Shown: positions 11,501 to 21,879 of the stretch, piece by piece
How positions within the stretch are numbered: position 1 is the stretch's first letter
How the letters are laid out: the number at the start of each line of letters is the position of its first letter
The notes under the pieces: model-generated
The model's database searches: none
What the model was told of the DNA's origin: nothing
The model's input: the letters and a program-made list of their open reading frames with translations, nothing else
Made by a program: the position numbers and the translations under genes
DNA from: Isoetes taiwanensis
Lineage: Eukaryota; Streptophyta; Lycopodiopsida; Isoetales; Isoetaceae
NCBI GenBank assembly: GCA_021234155.1
Contig: JAJEKV010000064.1
Location: forward strand, 5,642,001-5,706,000
Direction of reading: 5' to 3'
Length of the DNA stretch: 64,000 bases

Positions 11501-13950
11501 ATTCTAAGTCCTGATAAAAAAAATCAAGACGAGGTGTATAGATCAGAAGGGGTGAGATTATATAGAGCACTAGTCCATATATCTTAAGAGTTACCCTACT
11601 CGCGGGGAATAATCCTAAATGCTGAAGTAGAAGTTGGAGGATCCGTTGCCTTTTGGATAACGATATGGCGGTTACTAACGAACATTGAAACATTGGGTTT
11701 TCCTATTAAGAGACGAAGAGGTTGTAGTGCCGCTGCTTCATTATAAGGGAGCCAAGGATGACAACATTTGAAACTGATTAAAAACTGGAGTGCACATGAT
11801 AACTTAAGAAAAATAGGTTAATTGTGACTAAGCATAGTTGATAGTGAGGACACAAAGGATCCTTAGCGAAAGAAGCCTTTAGAAGAGCTCCTCATGTGGG
11901 GTAGTATCCTTCGGAATTATGGCATAATCCCGTGGGGGAAATCGTAGTTTATGTACGGGGTTAAAGTACGATGAAGCACTAAAGGAATGGTTGAAATAGC
12001 TAGAGACCCTGTCAAAATATAGGCAACATATACAAGTCCAACATAAAGTTGGCCCCTGTCCATTTGGGAAGTAGGTGGCGCAGCCACATCATAAAGGTAC
12101 ATAGGCAATGGGTTTTGTTTGAAAGAACTACCACGGTTATAGTTTAGCTAAGTTAGAGCAGAGCTCTAGCATTGTGGAATGTGGATATATGTTTGTTATG
12201 TACATACCATGTACACATACGATAAACATCTTAGGGGTAGTCTAAGTGCCGATACAAGGAGAGAAAGACGAGTGTACTCCAAAGTTACTAATGAAGGGTC
12301 TGGAGATATGTTCAAAATGTGCAAGGGACCGTCAATTCATTGGATGCTAGGGTATGATATGGTAGTTGGCACTTGAAATAAATGTCAACGGCCAATAGGA
12401 TGAAGCTTAAGATGGCGGGGTTGAATAGTACAATAGTACAATTGGAGGATCAGTAGCGAATAGCAGTTATCTGCTAGAAGTTCGAATGTGTCTTGCATAG
12501 ACACGCAAGACTAGCTTTCCCACATGATCCATACCCGGATCAGGCAGAGGTGAACGCCATGGGTTACATGGAGGTGTAAGTTAGAATATAGGGGGTTCAA
12601 ACATTGCTACAAGCCCGGGTTATATCAAACGTCGGTATTGTAGGAAGACTCACAAAATACTAGGCAGGCACCTTGATGACTCCGGTTAACTTACGATTCC
12701 TAGAAGGGCTCAGTCGCTCTTAGGCCATGACTATGACTTAAATGAGGATGCCAAGTCATTTGGAATGCCACAAGAGTGTCATAGCATCATGGTAGAGAAT
12801 GTAATGACTAACATTTGTAGGATGTAGGACAATGTTGAATCATAACCCCCAATGATAGGTGGGTTGACAACATAAGGGGCATATAATAGCGACTTAGAAG
12901 CCACAAGATGGTTAACGAAGACGTAAAGGTGTAAATGGATTGGTGACTCTACTGAATAAGGGTCACAGCCAAAGGGTGAATTTGATACGTTGTGCTAGGC
13001 ATAAGGGTCGAACGACTGAAAATCGGCCATAGACGTAGAAAACATATTGAGGAAGGGAAGGACCTATATAGGAAGGTTATTACCTTCATGATTGTTGGAT
13101 GAATGGCATAACTTCAAGGGTGATCTTCCTTATTATGCAAAGGTAGATTTCTGGCTTGAGAGGCAGCAAGAGCTGAAAAGCTTATGTAAGGATTTGGTGC
13201 ATGGCTTAGGGAAGAGGACTTTCATGTCCTAGGACAAGATGGTGAATTGAATTCATCAAGGACATTTTTAATAAATAGATAGATAGGTAGATACATTTAT
13301 ACGTCATGCCACATTGGCAGCGTCCATAAGGACATATGACGGAGCCCCAAAGACTTGAACACAAGATCTCTGAATAGAGGATATCTTAGGGAGAGTTGAC
13401 TGGACAACAATGGTTGGTTTGCATTAGATTGATATACCAGAACAATTCTAAGTGATCAACTAAAAGGAATTCCAGTATGGTAGAATATCCTTGTGTAGAA
13501 TTGGAACGAGTGAAGATGTACTGCAAGTCGAGATAACAGTAGGTAGAGTCATGTGGCGGTTCAAAGTGATAGATGGAAGAAGCATCCAGCTAATTGGAGA
13601 TTGACAAGAGTTTCTAGACTAGAATGGTTTATATTAAGAAAACAGAGCTACTACTGAATAGTAGAGAGATGGGTTATTATATCCATTGAATACGGAGAGG
13701 AGGCATTTCCTCATCGTAATGAATGGGGGTAGAATAAAAGGACAAGGTTTCATTCTAGGTGTGCGTGGATAAGATATTGGTTGCGTCCCACGGTTACGAA
13801 GTTCCACGACGAGCATCTGTCGCGGCGGGGAAATGAGGAATTCGGTCTCCTTCCTCGAATCGCGGGTCCGTTCGCCACGTTAAGGAGATTAACATCGAAC
13901 TTGGCCATGTCGATGTAAGTGTTGTAAGATGCTTGGCGAAGAAGAAAACC
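8564..13950 (-). other. interior of element B, non-coding
   Basis: 5.4 kb with only short open frames (under 100 codons) and no motif of gag, protease, integrase or polymerase on either strand. From about 9,700 to 13,700 the plus strand is visibly rich in A and G and poor in C. Either the genes have decayed beyond recognition or the element never carried them. Confidence 0.6.
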
Positions 13951-13975
13951 GATAGTGCAGGAGCAGTCGGCGGAG

Positions 13976-14137
13976 GTCGGCTACGGCAAAAATGCTTGCT
14001 CCGGCGGTTATGGCGAAAATGCTTACTCCGGCGGCTATGATGAAAATGCTTGCTCCGGCGGCTATGGCGAAAATGCTTGCTCCGGCGGCTATGGTAAAAA
14101 TGCTTGCTCCGGCGGCTATGGCGAAGAGGCTTGCTCC
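13976..14137 (+). repeat. 27-bp tandem repeat in element B
   Basis: About six units of roughly GGCGGCTATGGCGAAAATGCTTGCTCC. All frames stay open through it: one plus frame gives repeats of SGGYGENAC, and the minus frame gives AAGASIFAI. A unit length divisible by three explains the apparent open frames, so I do not call a gene. Confidence 0.85.
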
Positions 14138-14244
14138 GATGGAGTTGTTACCTTCACAACGTGGGTTTACGGAAGACAAACCTCTAATTTAAACAAGGTA
14201 TAGATCCACTATAATTATTAATATAAAAAGGATTATATTCCTTC

Positions 14245-14490
14245 AAGAAAGAAGTTGGCTCATTGGTAAAGGTGTTGGCTCGGGTGTAGAAGGTCAGGGG
14301 TTCAAACCTAGGATGTACCTTTTGCTTACAAGAATGGTTAATTAGAGAAAACAGAATATTAGATATGTATAAGAAAGAGATAGAATATATAAATATAAAG
14401 AGTGTTGGCAAGATGGAAGGGGTGTTGGATTGGAGGTGGGAAGTCATGGGTTCAAAATTGGGCAAATGTAAAAAATGGCAGAATTTTTTT
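14245..14490 (+). mobile_element. tRNA-like SINE, possibly dimeric, inside element B
   Basis: TTGGCTCATTGGTAAAG at about 14250 fits an RNA polymerase III A box, and GGGGTTCAAACC about 45 bases later fits a B box. A second similar block, GTGTTGGATTGG...GGGTTCAAAATTGGG, lies at 14420-14465, so the unit may be two tRNA-like monomers. It ends near a T-run at 14485-14500. The boundaries are approximate and no target duplication was identified. Confidence 0.5.
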
Positions 14491-14504
14491 TTTTTTTTAA
14501 AAAG

Positions 14505-14720
14505 TAGGCGGGCGCGTAAACCTGCGCGTTGCCCCTACCCGGCGCTCGCTACGACTGCCAGCGACCTGAAGGTATACCCAGTGAGCAGGTTTAGGGTTTT
14601 GTCCGATTTCGTGGGGTCCACACTCGCTCGACTGCCGTCCCAGGTCGCCCGTAGGTCATTCCCGAGGTCCCGGAGTCGATGGCACCGTACCCTTGCTCGC
14701 CCGATCCGCACCCCATGAAG
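14505..14720. other. GC-rich block between SINE and LTR of element B
   Basis: About 215 bases rich in CG dinucleotides in otherwise AT-rich surroundings. It lies in the 5' leader of B (minus orientation), 200 bases inside the primer site. No gene or known motif was recognised. Confidence 0.4.
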
Positions 14721-14910
14721 TACAACTAAGACAAATATACACATACTTTAAAAACTAACAAAACTTACACACCCACAAACCTAACCTGCTAACAAACACA
14801 TCAACCATACTACCAAAGAGGTCTAAAAGTACTCTAGAGCTATCCTCTCTACTTAACGGTCTAGCGTGTTAGTACATGGTCAGTGCAATGATTTGGTCTA
14901 CCAAGATCAT

Positions 14911-14922
14911 GCTCTGTTACCA
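14911..14922 (-). promoter_or_regulatory. primer-binding site of element B
   Basis: The minus strand reads TGGTAACAGAGC one base inside the 5' LTR, one mismatch from the tRNA-iMet site TGGTATCAGAGC. Confidence 0.75.
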
Positions 14923-14923
14923 C

Positions 14924-16472
14924 TGTGACGCTCCCTGGATATATACAGCGCTCCGGACGTATACATACAGGGACTTCCCCCTCCCATGGCAATAAGCTCA
15001 CCATGAGCAGGGCCCTCCGTCTAACTCGGACCATCCATAGAAAGATGCCCGGGTGAAGGACATGGAGGTGTCATTCGGCCCACGCCTTCAATGGGACTCC
15101 TAAGTCGCGGAAGCGTGAATACATGTTAGCATACATCATAAATCATACATAAATAACCACCACGAAGGGTGGCACATCCATCCAAGTACTAACGGCAAAG
15201 AATATGCATCTAATCCTAAGGAAAACGCCCCAAACCCCAGGTTCTACCCTGGCTCAGACTCCTGTGAGGATGGACTGACGGCTCGGTCTCAAGAGATCAG
15301 CAGACAGAGGTATAACCTGGCGTTGGCTGGCATAGAACAGTGGCTAGGGTAGTCCACTCCATCCGCCCCTCCTGTGCACACTTTGCAGACGAGCTGAATC
15401 AAGCTATGGCACCATTGTAGCCTTCCGGAGACGCAATCCCAAGGAATCACCCTTCGGGACTACTCCGGGTTACATCTCCCCGGTCCGATGAGGCCGGTCA
15501 GAGAAGTGTCCCTTCCCAGGGTCGCAGTGAATCCATGGGCGAACTAGAGGACACGTGCCGCATCAGCAACCCCCGCATCCGTACGCGACCTACTCCCCTA
15601 ACTTTATCTTCAAAGTACAGGATGATCACACCACTGTACCCAGGGAGTGTCAGACCCATACCCGGCCCTCTACGTGACCGACTATTAGGCCTAGCTCACT
15701 GAAGGAGTCCCCGTAGCCATTTATGCTCAGGCGAGACCCCACCCCACACTTCATCACTACGGCCCCTTATCTGGTGCTTCAATGATGCCATAGATTCCAC
15801 AGCTCGGTGGAATCTTGTACACAGGCCGCAACTAATGGGAATAATACAGGGCTCTATCTAGGAGCATACTACAATACATGGGCTCAGAGGTCTCTACCCC
15901 CCGTAATCCCCCATCCCCAGAGTGCTAACTAAGCAAAGAACTACTAAACCATCAACCAAAGCACATACAGAGACTAGAGATAAGAATATTCACCATATCA
16001 ATCAAGGGTTAGCCTAATAGGTAAACCACAGAGAGAACCAGAGAGAGAACACACCACAGAGAAGCGCTATGCTATAGATCAACAAAGTAACCTACCGACT
16101 AACCGTCAAATCGGTCTTGGGCTGCTCCATCTCGACTAGCTGAAGGGTGCCTGGCTGCTACTTCTCCTCCTCCATCTCCAACTGCTCCTAATTCGAATTG
16201 GGGCCCAAAAGCCCTAATTTGGGTGTCCCAAATGGGAACCCCTGTCTTGCCCAATCGATTTGGGCCAGGTGGCATGTCATTAATTAACTAATTAACTAAT
16301 TAGGTTAATTAAGACATAAATACCCTTAATTAGGTTTTATTAATTTAGCATAGCTAAATTAATCCCTTTTAGGTCAACCCCCTAGGTTAACATACCCCAT
16401 GGTGGCGTATGCCTACTACGTGACGTGTTAGTATATTTATACGTATACCATATAAATACGTGGAACGTCACA
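14924..16472 (-). repeat. 5' LTR of element B
   Basis: 1549 bp, paired with 7003-8551 and flanked by TAACC at 16473-16477. Confidence 0.92.
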
Positions 16473-16477
16473 TAACC

Positions 16478-16601
16478 TGTTTTTTATTTTGAGCTGAGGT
16501 TTCTATTTTCTGCCTTGTACCCACTATTCCTCTGTCTTTATAAAGCATATCTTCAACAAAGTATACATCCCTGCTTGTTATGATCCTCTTTGTTAGAGGT
16601 T
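16478..16601 (-). pseudogene. Copia integrase C-terminal part (element A), between insertions B and C
   Basis: A short piece of element A coding sequence reading KRIITSRDVYFVED on the minus strand. This is the conserved block just after the integrase core in Copia elements. It lies between the target sites of B (TAACC) and C (AGGTT). The frame continues correctly into both neighbours if the insertions are removed. Confidence 0.85.
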
Positions 16602-17143
16602 TGTTGACGGATTTTCCCCACAATCCCCAACAAGTGGCCTCAAGAGGCAAGAATCAAGATCAAATTTGATGCTGCAAGATAAAGAATGAGAGAGATTCAA
16701 AGAAAAAATCTCGGGCCTAAAATAATCTTCAATCTATAAGAATAAGAGAAGGAAATACAATGCAAATTGCCCTCCATGCCTCTGAAACATGGAGGGCCTC
16801 TGAATCCATGATCAAGAGAGGTCTCTGAACCCTCTCAAGGATCTTGGATCAGGGAGAGAGGAGGAACTCGTGTCCCTCAAAAATTTTAAATACCTTGCAC
16901 CTCATAATCTTCACCCTCCATTCCAACCTCTTCATCATAACCTTCCATTTTGCCTCTTCATCTTAACCTTTGATTTATGCCCCTTCATCTTAGCCTTGTA
17001 TTTTCACCTCTTTATCTTAGCCATTTTAAATAATTGTAGTAAACATCCCAAAGGCCCTTATAAATCTAGGCCCTTAGGTTACAAATACTCCTTCACGCCC
17101 CCTCCTTTCTTATGTTGACCGGGTGCCAAAATCCCAGTCAACA
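16602..17143. repeat. left LTR of element C
   Basis: 542 bp, paired with 18467-18995. It contains repeated pyrimidine-rich CTTCATCTTAACC-type phrases. Confidence 0.9.
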
Positions 17144-17220
17144 TCTCGCCCGAACAAAAAATGGGTCGGTCCCCTCGGCCCAAATGCTTCAACTTCTTTT
17201 TCTCCATTTGAATACAATGA

Positions 17221-17346
17221 TTTGGAGGTTTTTAGGGTGTACTCCAACACCATCGAATAATAATAATATTTGGAGGTTTTAGGGTGTACTCCAACACCAT
17301 ATAATGATAATAAAACTTTGGAGGTTTTAGGGTGTACTCCAACACC
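17221..17346 (+). repeat. ~48-bp tandem repeat, three copies, in element C
   Basis: Three copies of TTTGGAGGTTTTAGGGTGTACTCCAACACC separated by A/T-rich spacers. GGTGT...ACACC and GGAG...CTCC within the unit can pair. Confidence 0.85.
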
Positions 17347-17696
17347 AGAAAATGGTGATAATATATTGTGTCAAAATAATGAAATAATGAGATGTCAAAA
17401 TTTTGCATAAGAGCTTTGGGGTAGGGCATAAATAAATGTTAACGCAAGTGGTAAAATTTCAATGAAGTCCACAATTTCTGGGCTTTTGCAAGGGGAGGCA
17501 TAAAGGCATTATGCCATTCAATAAAACAAGACCAAAGGGTTAGAAGATATGAAAAGGACGCCCAAACAAAAAAAAATCTGCAATAGAAAGCAAAGTATGG
17601 GCAATGGTCGAAATAATAAAGTGGGGCAATGGTCAAAAAATTAGGTTTTGAAGCTCAAAAATATGTTTATAAAAATGGAAGGCAGAGCTTTCGGAT

Positions 17697-18242
17697 TTGG
17701 TCGGCAAACAGGCGGCTATGGCAGTGATACAGCTCGAATTTAGGAGAAGCCATGGCGTTCATGCTGTTCTTTTCCCCCTCCTTTTCACTTCTTTCCTTCC
17801 TTTTCTTCTGCAGGTTCGGCCATGGCTATGGTTTTTGCCTCTGTCCTTCCTTGTGCAGATTCGTCAGCAGCAAACAGGGATGGCGGCAGATAAGCTCCCT
17901 TTCCGTTTTCTTGCAGGTCGGCAGAATCTTGGGTGCTTGCAGAAGATGGCATGGCTATTTACTGCTTTCCTTCCTAACGTTTGGAAGCACAACACAGATG
18001 GAATGCAAAAGCATACTGGCAATGGCAGAAACAGAGGTCTTCTTTCTTTTCTTTTTTTTTCTAAACATGGCACATTCAGAGCAGGGCATACAAAGAATAG
18101 GATTGGAAGGCCGGCCTATGCTGGCTCTCCAAAAAATAAGCCAAGAAGTATTTCAATTTTCTGTAGCAATCTTCAGCAAGGCGCAGCTTCTCCTTCCTAT
18201 AACAGCTTCAAGCAGCAACTTTTTATTCTTTCTTCCTTGTAA
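17697..18242 (+). other. open frames in interior of element C, no known product
   Basis: Two overlapping plus frames of 181 and 167 codons stay open. Neither shows a recognised domain, and both are rich in Phe and Leu because of pyrimidine-rich DNA (CTTTCCTTCC-type runs). A gene cannot be excluded, but composition alone explains the length. They may be cargo of the non-autonomous element. Confidence 0.3.
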
Positions 18243-18466
18243 CTTTGCTGCTTAAAGAAATATCCTTGAACTCCTTTCTTCCATCTCATTTGCCAGAGCA
18301 GAATAGGAATGGCAAGATATCAGGGAATCAAAACGGGACAGCAGAATATAAATGGCAGAGAATAGAAAGCGGGATTTAAGGTATGGAAGACATGATACAG
18401 AAAAGAAACAGCAGCACCAAAATCTGATCCCGGGGAAAATTTAGGATCTCGGTAGAACCTCCATTT

Positions 18467-18995
18467 TGTTGACGGATTTTCCCCACAATCCCCAACAAGT
18501 GGCCTCAAGAGGCAAGAATCAAGATCAAATTTGATGCTGCAAGATAAAGAATGAGAGAGATTCAAAGAAAAAATCTTGGGCCCAAAATAATCTTCAATCT
18601 ATAAGAATAAGAGAAGGAAATACAATGCAAATTGCCCTCCATGCCTCTGAAACATGGAGGGCCTCTGAATCCATGATCAAGAGAGGTCTCTGAACCCTCT
18701 CAAGAATCTTGGATCAGGGAGAGAGGAGGAACTCGTGTCCCTCAAAAATTTTAAATACCTTGCACCTCAGAATCTTCACCCTCCATTCCAATCTCTTCAT
18801 CATAACCTTCCATTTTGCCTCTTCATCTTAACCTTTGATTTATGCCCCTTCTTAGCCTTCTATTTTCACCTCTTTATCTTAGCCATTTTAAATAATTGTA
18901 GTAAACATCCCAAAGGCCCTTATAAATCTAGGCCCTAAGCTCCTTCACGCCCCCTCCTTTCTTATGTTGACCGGATGCCAAAATCCCGGTCAACA
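18467..18995. repeat. right LTR of element C
   Basis: 529 bp, paired with 16602-17143 and followed by AGGTT. Confidence 0.9.
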
Positions 18996-19685
18996 AGGTT
19001 CATATAATAAATATCCATTTGACTGTTCATCATACCCTATTAAATAACATTCCACAGCTCTGTCATCTAGCTTTTTTCGAGTCTCTTCTGGTACATGTGC
19101 ATATGAGAGGCAGCCATATACTCTGAATTTGTCATAACCAGGTTTCATTCCATACCATAATTCATCTGGACATTTTCCATTTATGCTTCTGGAAGGCAAC
19201 TTATTTTGAATTATTACTGTAGTTTTAACAGCTTCTTCCCAAAGAAAGTTAGGCAATCCAGCATGCTTAATCATTGATCTTACAGCATTCAAGATGGTTC
19301 TATTCTTTCTCTCTGAGACTCCATTTTGTTGTGGTGTATGAGAGCATGTCACTTGTCTCCTTATGCCATTTCGAAAGGAATAGTTATTGAATCTGTTTGA
19401 CACAAATTCTTCACCTCTGTCAGTTCTTAGACATTTGATTTTCTTACCTGTCTGCCTTTCAGCTTCAGCTTGAAATCGTTTAAAAGCCTCAAATGCTTGA
19501 TCTTTAGTTCTCAAGGTATAGCACTTGGTTTTTCTGCAAAAATCATCAGTAAATGTAATAAAGTACCATTTTCCATGTATACTTCTAACATTCAAAGGCC
19601 CACAAAGATCACTGTGTATTAATTCAATAATTTCTTTGGATCTTTGTCCTTTCTTTGGGTCTTTGTCCTTTAAGGCAGCCCGCAC
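18990..19685 (-). pseudogene. Copia integrase core (element A)
   Basis: Encodes the rve-type integrase core with the DDE triad: HSDLCGPL (first Asp), RTDRGEEF (second Asp) and GVSERKNRT (Glu). TPQQNG, FLWEEAV and YGCLSYAHVP follow as in other plant Copia proteins. The last residues run into the LTR of element C, so the frame ends artificially at the insertion. Confidence 0.92.
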
Positions 19686-19713
19686 AATGAAAATGTTCCT
19701 CCTTTCCTTTTCC

Positions 19714-20088
19714 TCATGTAATATATCCTAATTTAATCATGAGCTCCAAATTATCAATGTGAGTATGTCCTAAGCGTTCATGCCATATTTTAAAAGTAGG
19801 AGCTGTAATTGCATTAACACTTTCAAGTATATTGTTGTGAAATCCAAACAGTTTGCCAACTCTCTTTGCCAGAAATTTTACTTCATTATTCAAGAGAACT
19901 TTGCAACAATTTATCTCGAAATTAACATGATATCCCAAGTCTACTAGCTGAGTTACAGAGATCAAATTTTTAACTAGATTTGGCACACATAATACATTCT
20001 CTAGAATGATTGGTTTTCCTTCTAGATCAAATAGCTCCAACATTCCTGCTTGTTCTACTTTTCGCAAGTTTCCATCTCCCATCTGCAC
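19714..20088 (-). pseudogene. Copia protease end and gag-pre-integrase domain (element A)
   Basis: Encodes LENVLCVPNLVKNLISV.QL, typical of the post-protease region, and IWHERLGH, the start of the integrase zinc-binding domain. A frame change at about 20055-20088 separates it from the protease Asp, and another near 19700 separates it from the integrase core. Confidence 0.85.
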
Positions 20089-20825
20089 AAAACTTGAGTT
20101 CTTGGAGAATTTTGCCTTGACTTGGAAGGTGACTTAATCACACTTCTTTCAGCTCCACTATCTAGCACATATAAGTTATCATCATTCTTTAGTTTGCTTT
20201 CTGAAATTACTGACAGCAATTTAGAATTTCTTACCTCTGCATTCTCGTCAGACTCCTCATCTGGCTCACTTGCTTGTTTTGTAGCTATGTTGACTTGTGC
20301 AGATTTGCCTCTCCCCTTGCCTTGAATTCTTCTTCCTTCAGAATTAGATCCCCTGCCTCTGCCAGTTTTGAATGTATCTGTCTCTTTGTTTCTGGAAAAA
20401 TCCTTGGGACTAGAGTAGTTTGTAGCCAAGTGATCATATCCTTGGCAATTATAACATTTGGTCCCTTTAGATAGTTTGGGACAGTTACTCTTAAGGTGAC
20501 CATAGGCATTGCATACAAAACATGGACCAATCCTTTTTTCTTCACGTCTTTTGCCAGCATAAAGAATTTTACTGGATTCCTCCTCATCCTCTTTGGTCAG
20601 TTCATGCTGTTCTAGTTCAGTCTTTATTATGTTCTCAGCTTCTTCTCTACTTTTAGCAGTGTTTCTAATCAGGATAGACAGATTTTTCCATTTAGAAAAG
20701 GCTCTTGCTAAAGATAAAATTTGGTATTCTTTTGTAATGGGGACTCCAGCAGCTTCAAGATCAGCAATTACATTGTCAGATTTCTCAAAGAAATCCTTGA
20801 CATCCTCTCCTTCTTTGTACTTCAA
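20055..20825 (-). pseudogene. Copia gag C-terminal part with zinc knuckle, and protease start (element A)
   Basis: Contains a gag block with YQILSLARAFSKWKNL, then two CCHC-like knuckles (CFVCNAYGHLKSNCP and CYNCQGYDHLATNY, the second lacking its last Cys). VLDSGAERSVI, the aspartic protease active site, follows. After that the frame runs off into a shifted reading. Confidence 0.88.
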
Positions 20826-20855
20826 ATCCCTAAGTTCTTTATCTAAGACATCTAA

Positions 20856-21270
20856 CTAGGATGAAGTTTTTACCTGATAAGTCTTCAAGAGATATATCCA
20901 CATTTCCCTTGGTGACATATTTCTCATTCTAAGCAGAATGCTAGAGCTCAGCTTACGTTTTATAACCGCTTTGGCTTCCAGAATTTTTGCTTTAAAAGCA
21001 ATGTCTGGTACTTCAATTGTCGCCTCCATAGAGCTAATCTTTGTTGGGACTTCCACCAGTCCCTGAGGCAGCAGCACTAGCATACGATTTCCCTTTACTG
21101 GTTGTTTGAACAACCACAAGATTCTGCTCCCCTTCTTCTATAACTTCCCATAGACCTTCTACTCTTAATACTTCTTCAACTTTTTCCTTCCAGACTTGGA
21201 ATCCAGAGCCACCTTTATACACTTCAATGGCACTCATAAGTGTGGCTCCCAGTCTGCTGGCCATGTTTAA
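20856..21270 (-). pseudogene. Copia gag N-terminal part (element A)
   Basis: Two overlapping frames give the gag start: MASRLGATLMSAIEVYKGG and FQVWKEKVEEVLRVEGLWEV, then LRMRNMSPREMWIYL. This is the usual plant Copia gag layout (a K....W...M...L..LW domain). A frameshift lies near 21035-21120. Confidence 0.8.
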
Positions 21271-21274
21271 TCCT

Positions 21275-21286
21275 GCTCTGATACCA
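21275..21286 (-). promoter_or_regulatory. primer-binding site of element A
   Basis: The minus strand reads TGGTATCAGAGC two bases inside the 5' LTR, an exact match to the common plant tRNA-iMet primer site. Confidence 0.9.
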
Positions 21287-21288
21287 TT

Positions 21289-21763
21289 TGTTAACAATGT
21301 TTGGTTAGATCAATAGTTTATCACCATAGAAATACAAGCTAGTCACCATAGAAATATAAACTAGTCAATAGCACATATAATGCATTATAGTAACCATTGA
21401 ACCAAATCATATGAAAACACTGTAGCTATGGTATTAAGCAAAACATTGTTCAACATAAGGTCGAAACCATTCAAACCTTTACTTCTTGTATTCTCCTGAT
21501 GAATCCGGCACTGCTCAGTGCCAGACCCGTTCATTGCATTGCTCAAATACAGAGCAATCCGTCAGTTAAGCATGACCGACTGGATGCTAGAGCTGTGGTG
21601 GTTTGACTTGATCGGGCCACCTTAAAAATATAAAATAAGAAGATAGCAAAAGTCCAACAATGCTTTTTATGGAATAAGCAATGAACTATTAGGTAGAATA
21701 CGATATAAAATCATATTCTACAATAGTTGGTAATGCTCATCATTATGGCATGATTAAACAACA
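21289..21763 (-). repeat. 5' LTR of Copia element A
   Basis: 475 bp, paired with 4489-4963 and followed by GTTTT at 21764-21768. Confidence 0.95.
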
Positions 21764-21879
21764 GTTTTCACAGTCATGAAGATTTTTTATTGGAGTTATT
21801 CATTGTTCAATTAATAGGTGCAACTTTGAAAAGAAAATCATTGACATCACAAAAGCTTGATCACAAAGATATAATAAGA

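Larger units (their letters stand above)
7003..16472 (-). mobile_element. LTR retrotransposon B, 9.5 kb, no recognisable genes
   Basis: Two 1549-bp LTRs (7003-8551 and 14924-16472) begin TGTGACG and end CGTCACA. They are flanked by identical TAACC (6998-7002 and 16473-16477). A primer site lies inside the right LTR and a polypurine tract inside the left, so the element is on the minus strand. LTR identity is near 97% by eye. The 6.4-kb interior shows no gag or pol motif that I can find. LTR blocks near 7430-7600 resemble those of Gypsy elements F and H, so B looks like a large non-autonomous derivative of that group. It sits inside Copia element A. Confidence 0.9.
16602..18995. mobile_element. 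Short non-autonomous LTR retrotransposon C (2.4 kb)
   Basis: LTRs at 16602-17143 and 18467-18995 start TGTTGAC and end GTCAACA. They are flanked by AGGTT at 16597-16601 and 18996-19000. The LTRs are nearly identical, with one indel of about 13 bases near the 3' side. The interior is 1.3 kb and has no gag or pol. Orientation is uncertain: a possible minus-strand primer site starting TGGAGGTTCTACC lies inside the right LTR, but no clear polypurine tract was seen. It falls in the small non-autonomous (TRIM-like) size class and is inserted in Copia element A. Confidence 0.9.
4489..21763 (-). mobile_element. Copia LTR retrotransposon A, full length with nested insertions
   Basis: Both LTRs (4489-4963 and 21289-21763, 475 bp each) begin TGTT and end AACA. 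They differ at about 13 positions by my count, near 97% identity. The same five bases, GTTTT, lie outside each LTR (4484-4488 and 21764-21768), so the insertion is complete. On the minus strand the order is gag, protease, integrase, reverse transcriptase, RNase H, which is the Copia order. The body is split by elements B and C and by a LINE tail. Removing B and C rejoins the coding frame at both sites, so it was intact when they landed. Other stops and frameshifts make it inactive now. Confidence 0.95.

Noticed and set aside
13955-14203. Glycine-rich repeat protein
   Set aside because: The open frames come from a 27-bp tandem repeat; both strands and several frames are open equally, and there is no gene context inside LTR element B.
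17697-18255. Protein gene carried by element C
   Set aside because: Two frames overlap over the same pyrimidine-rich DNA with no domain; listed only as open frames of low confidence.
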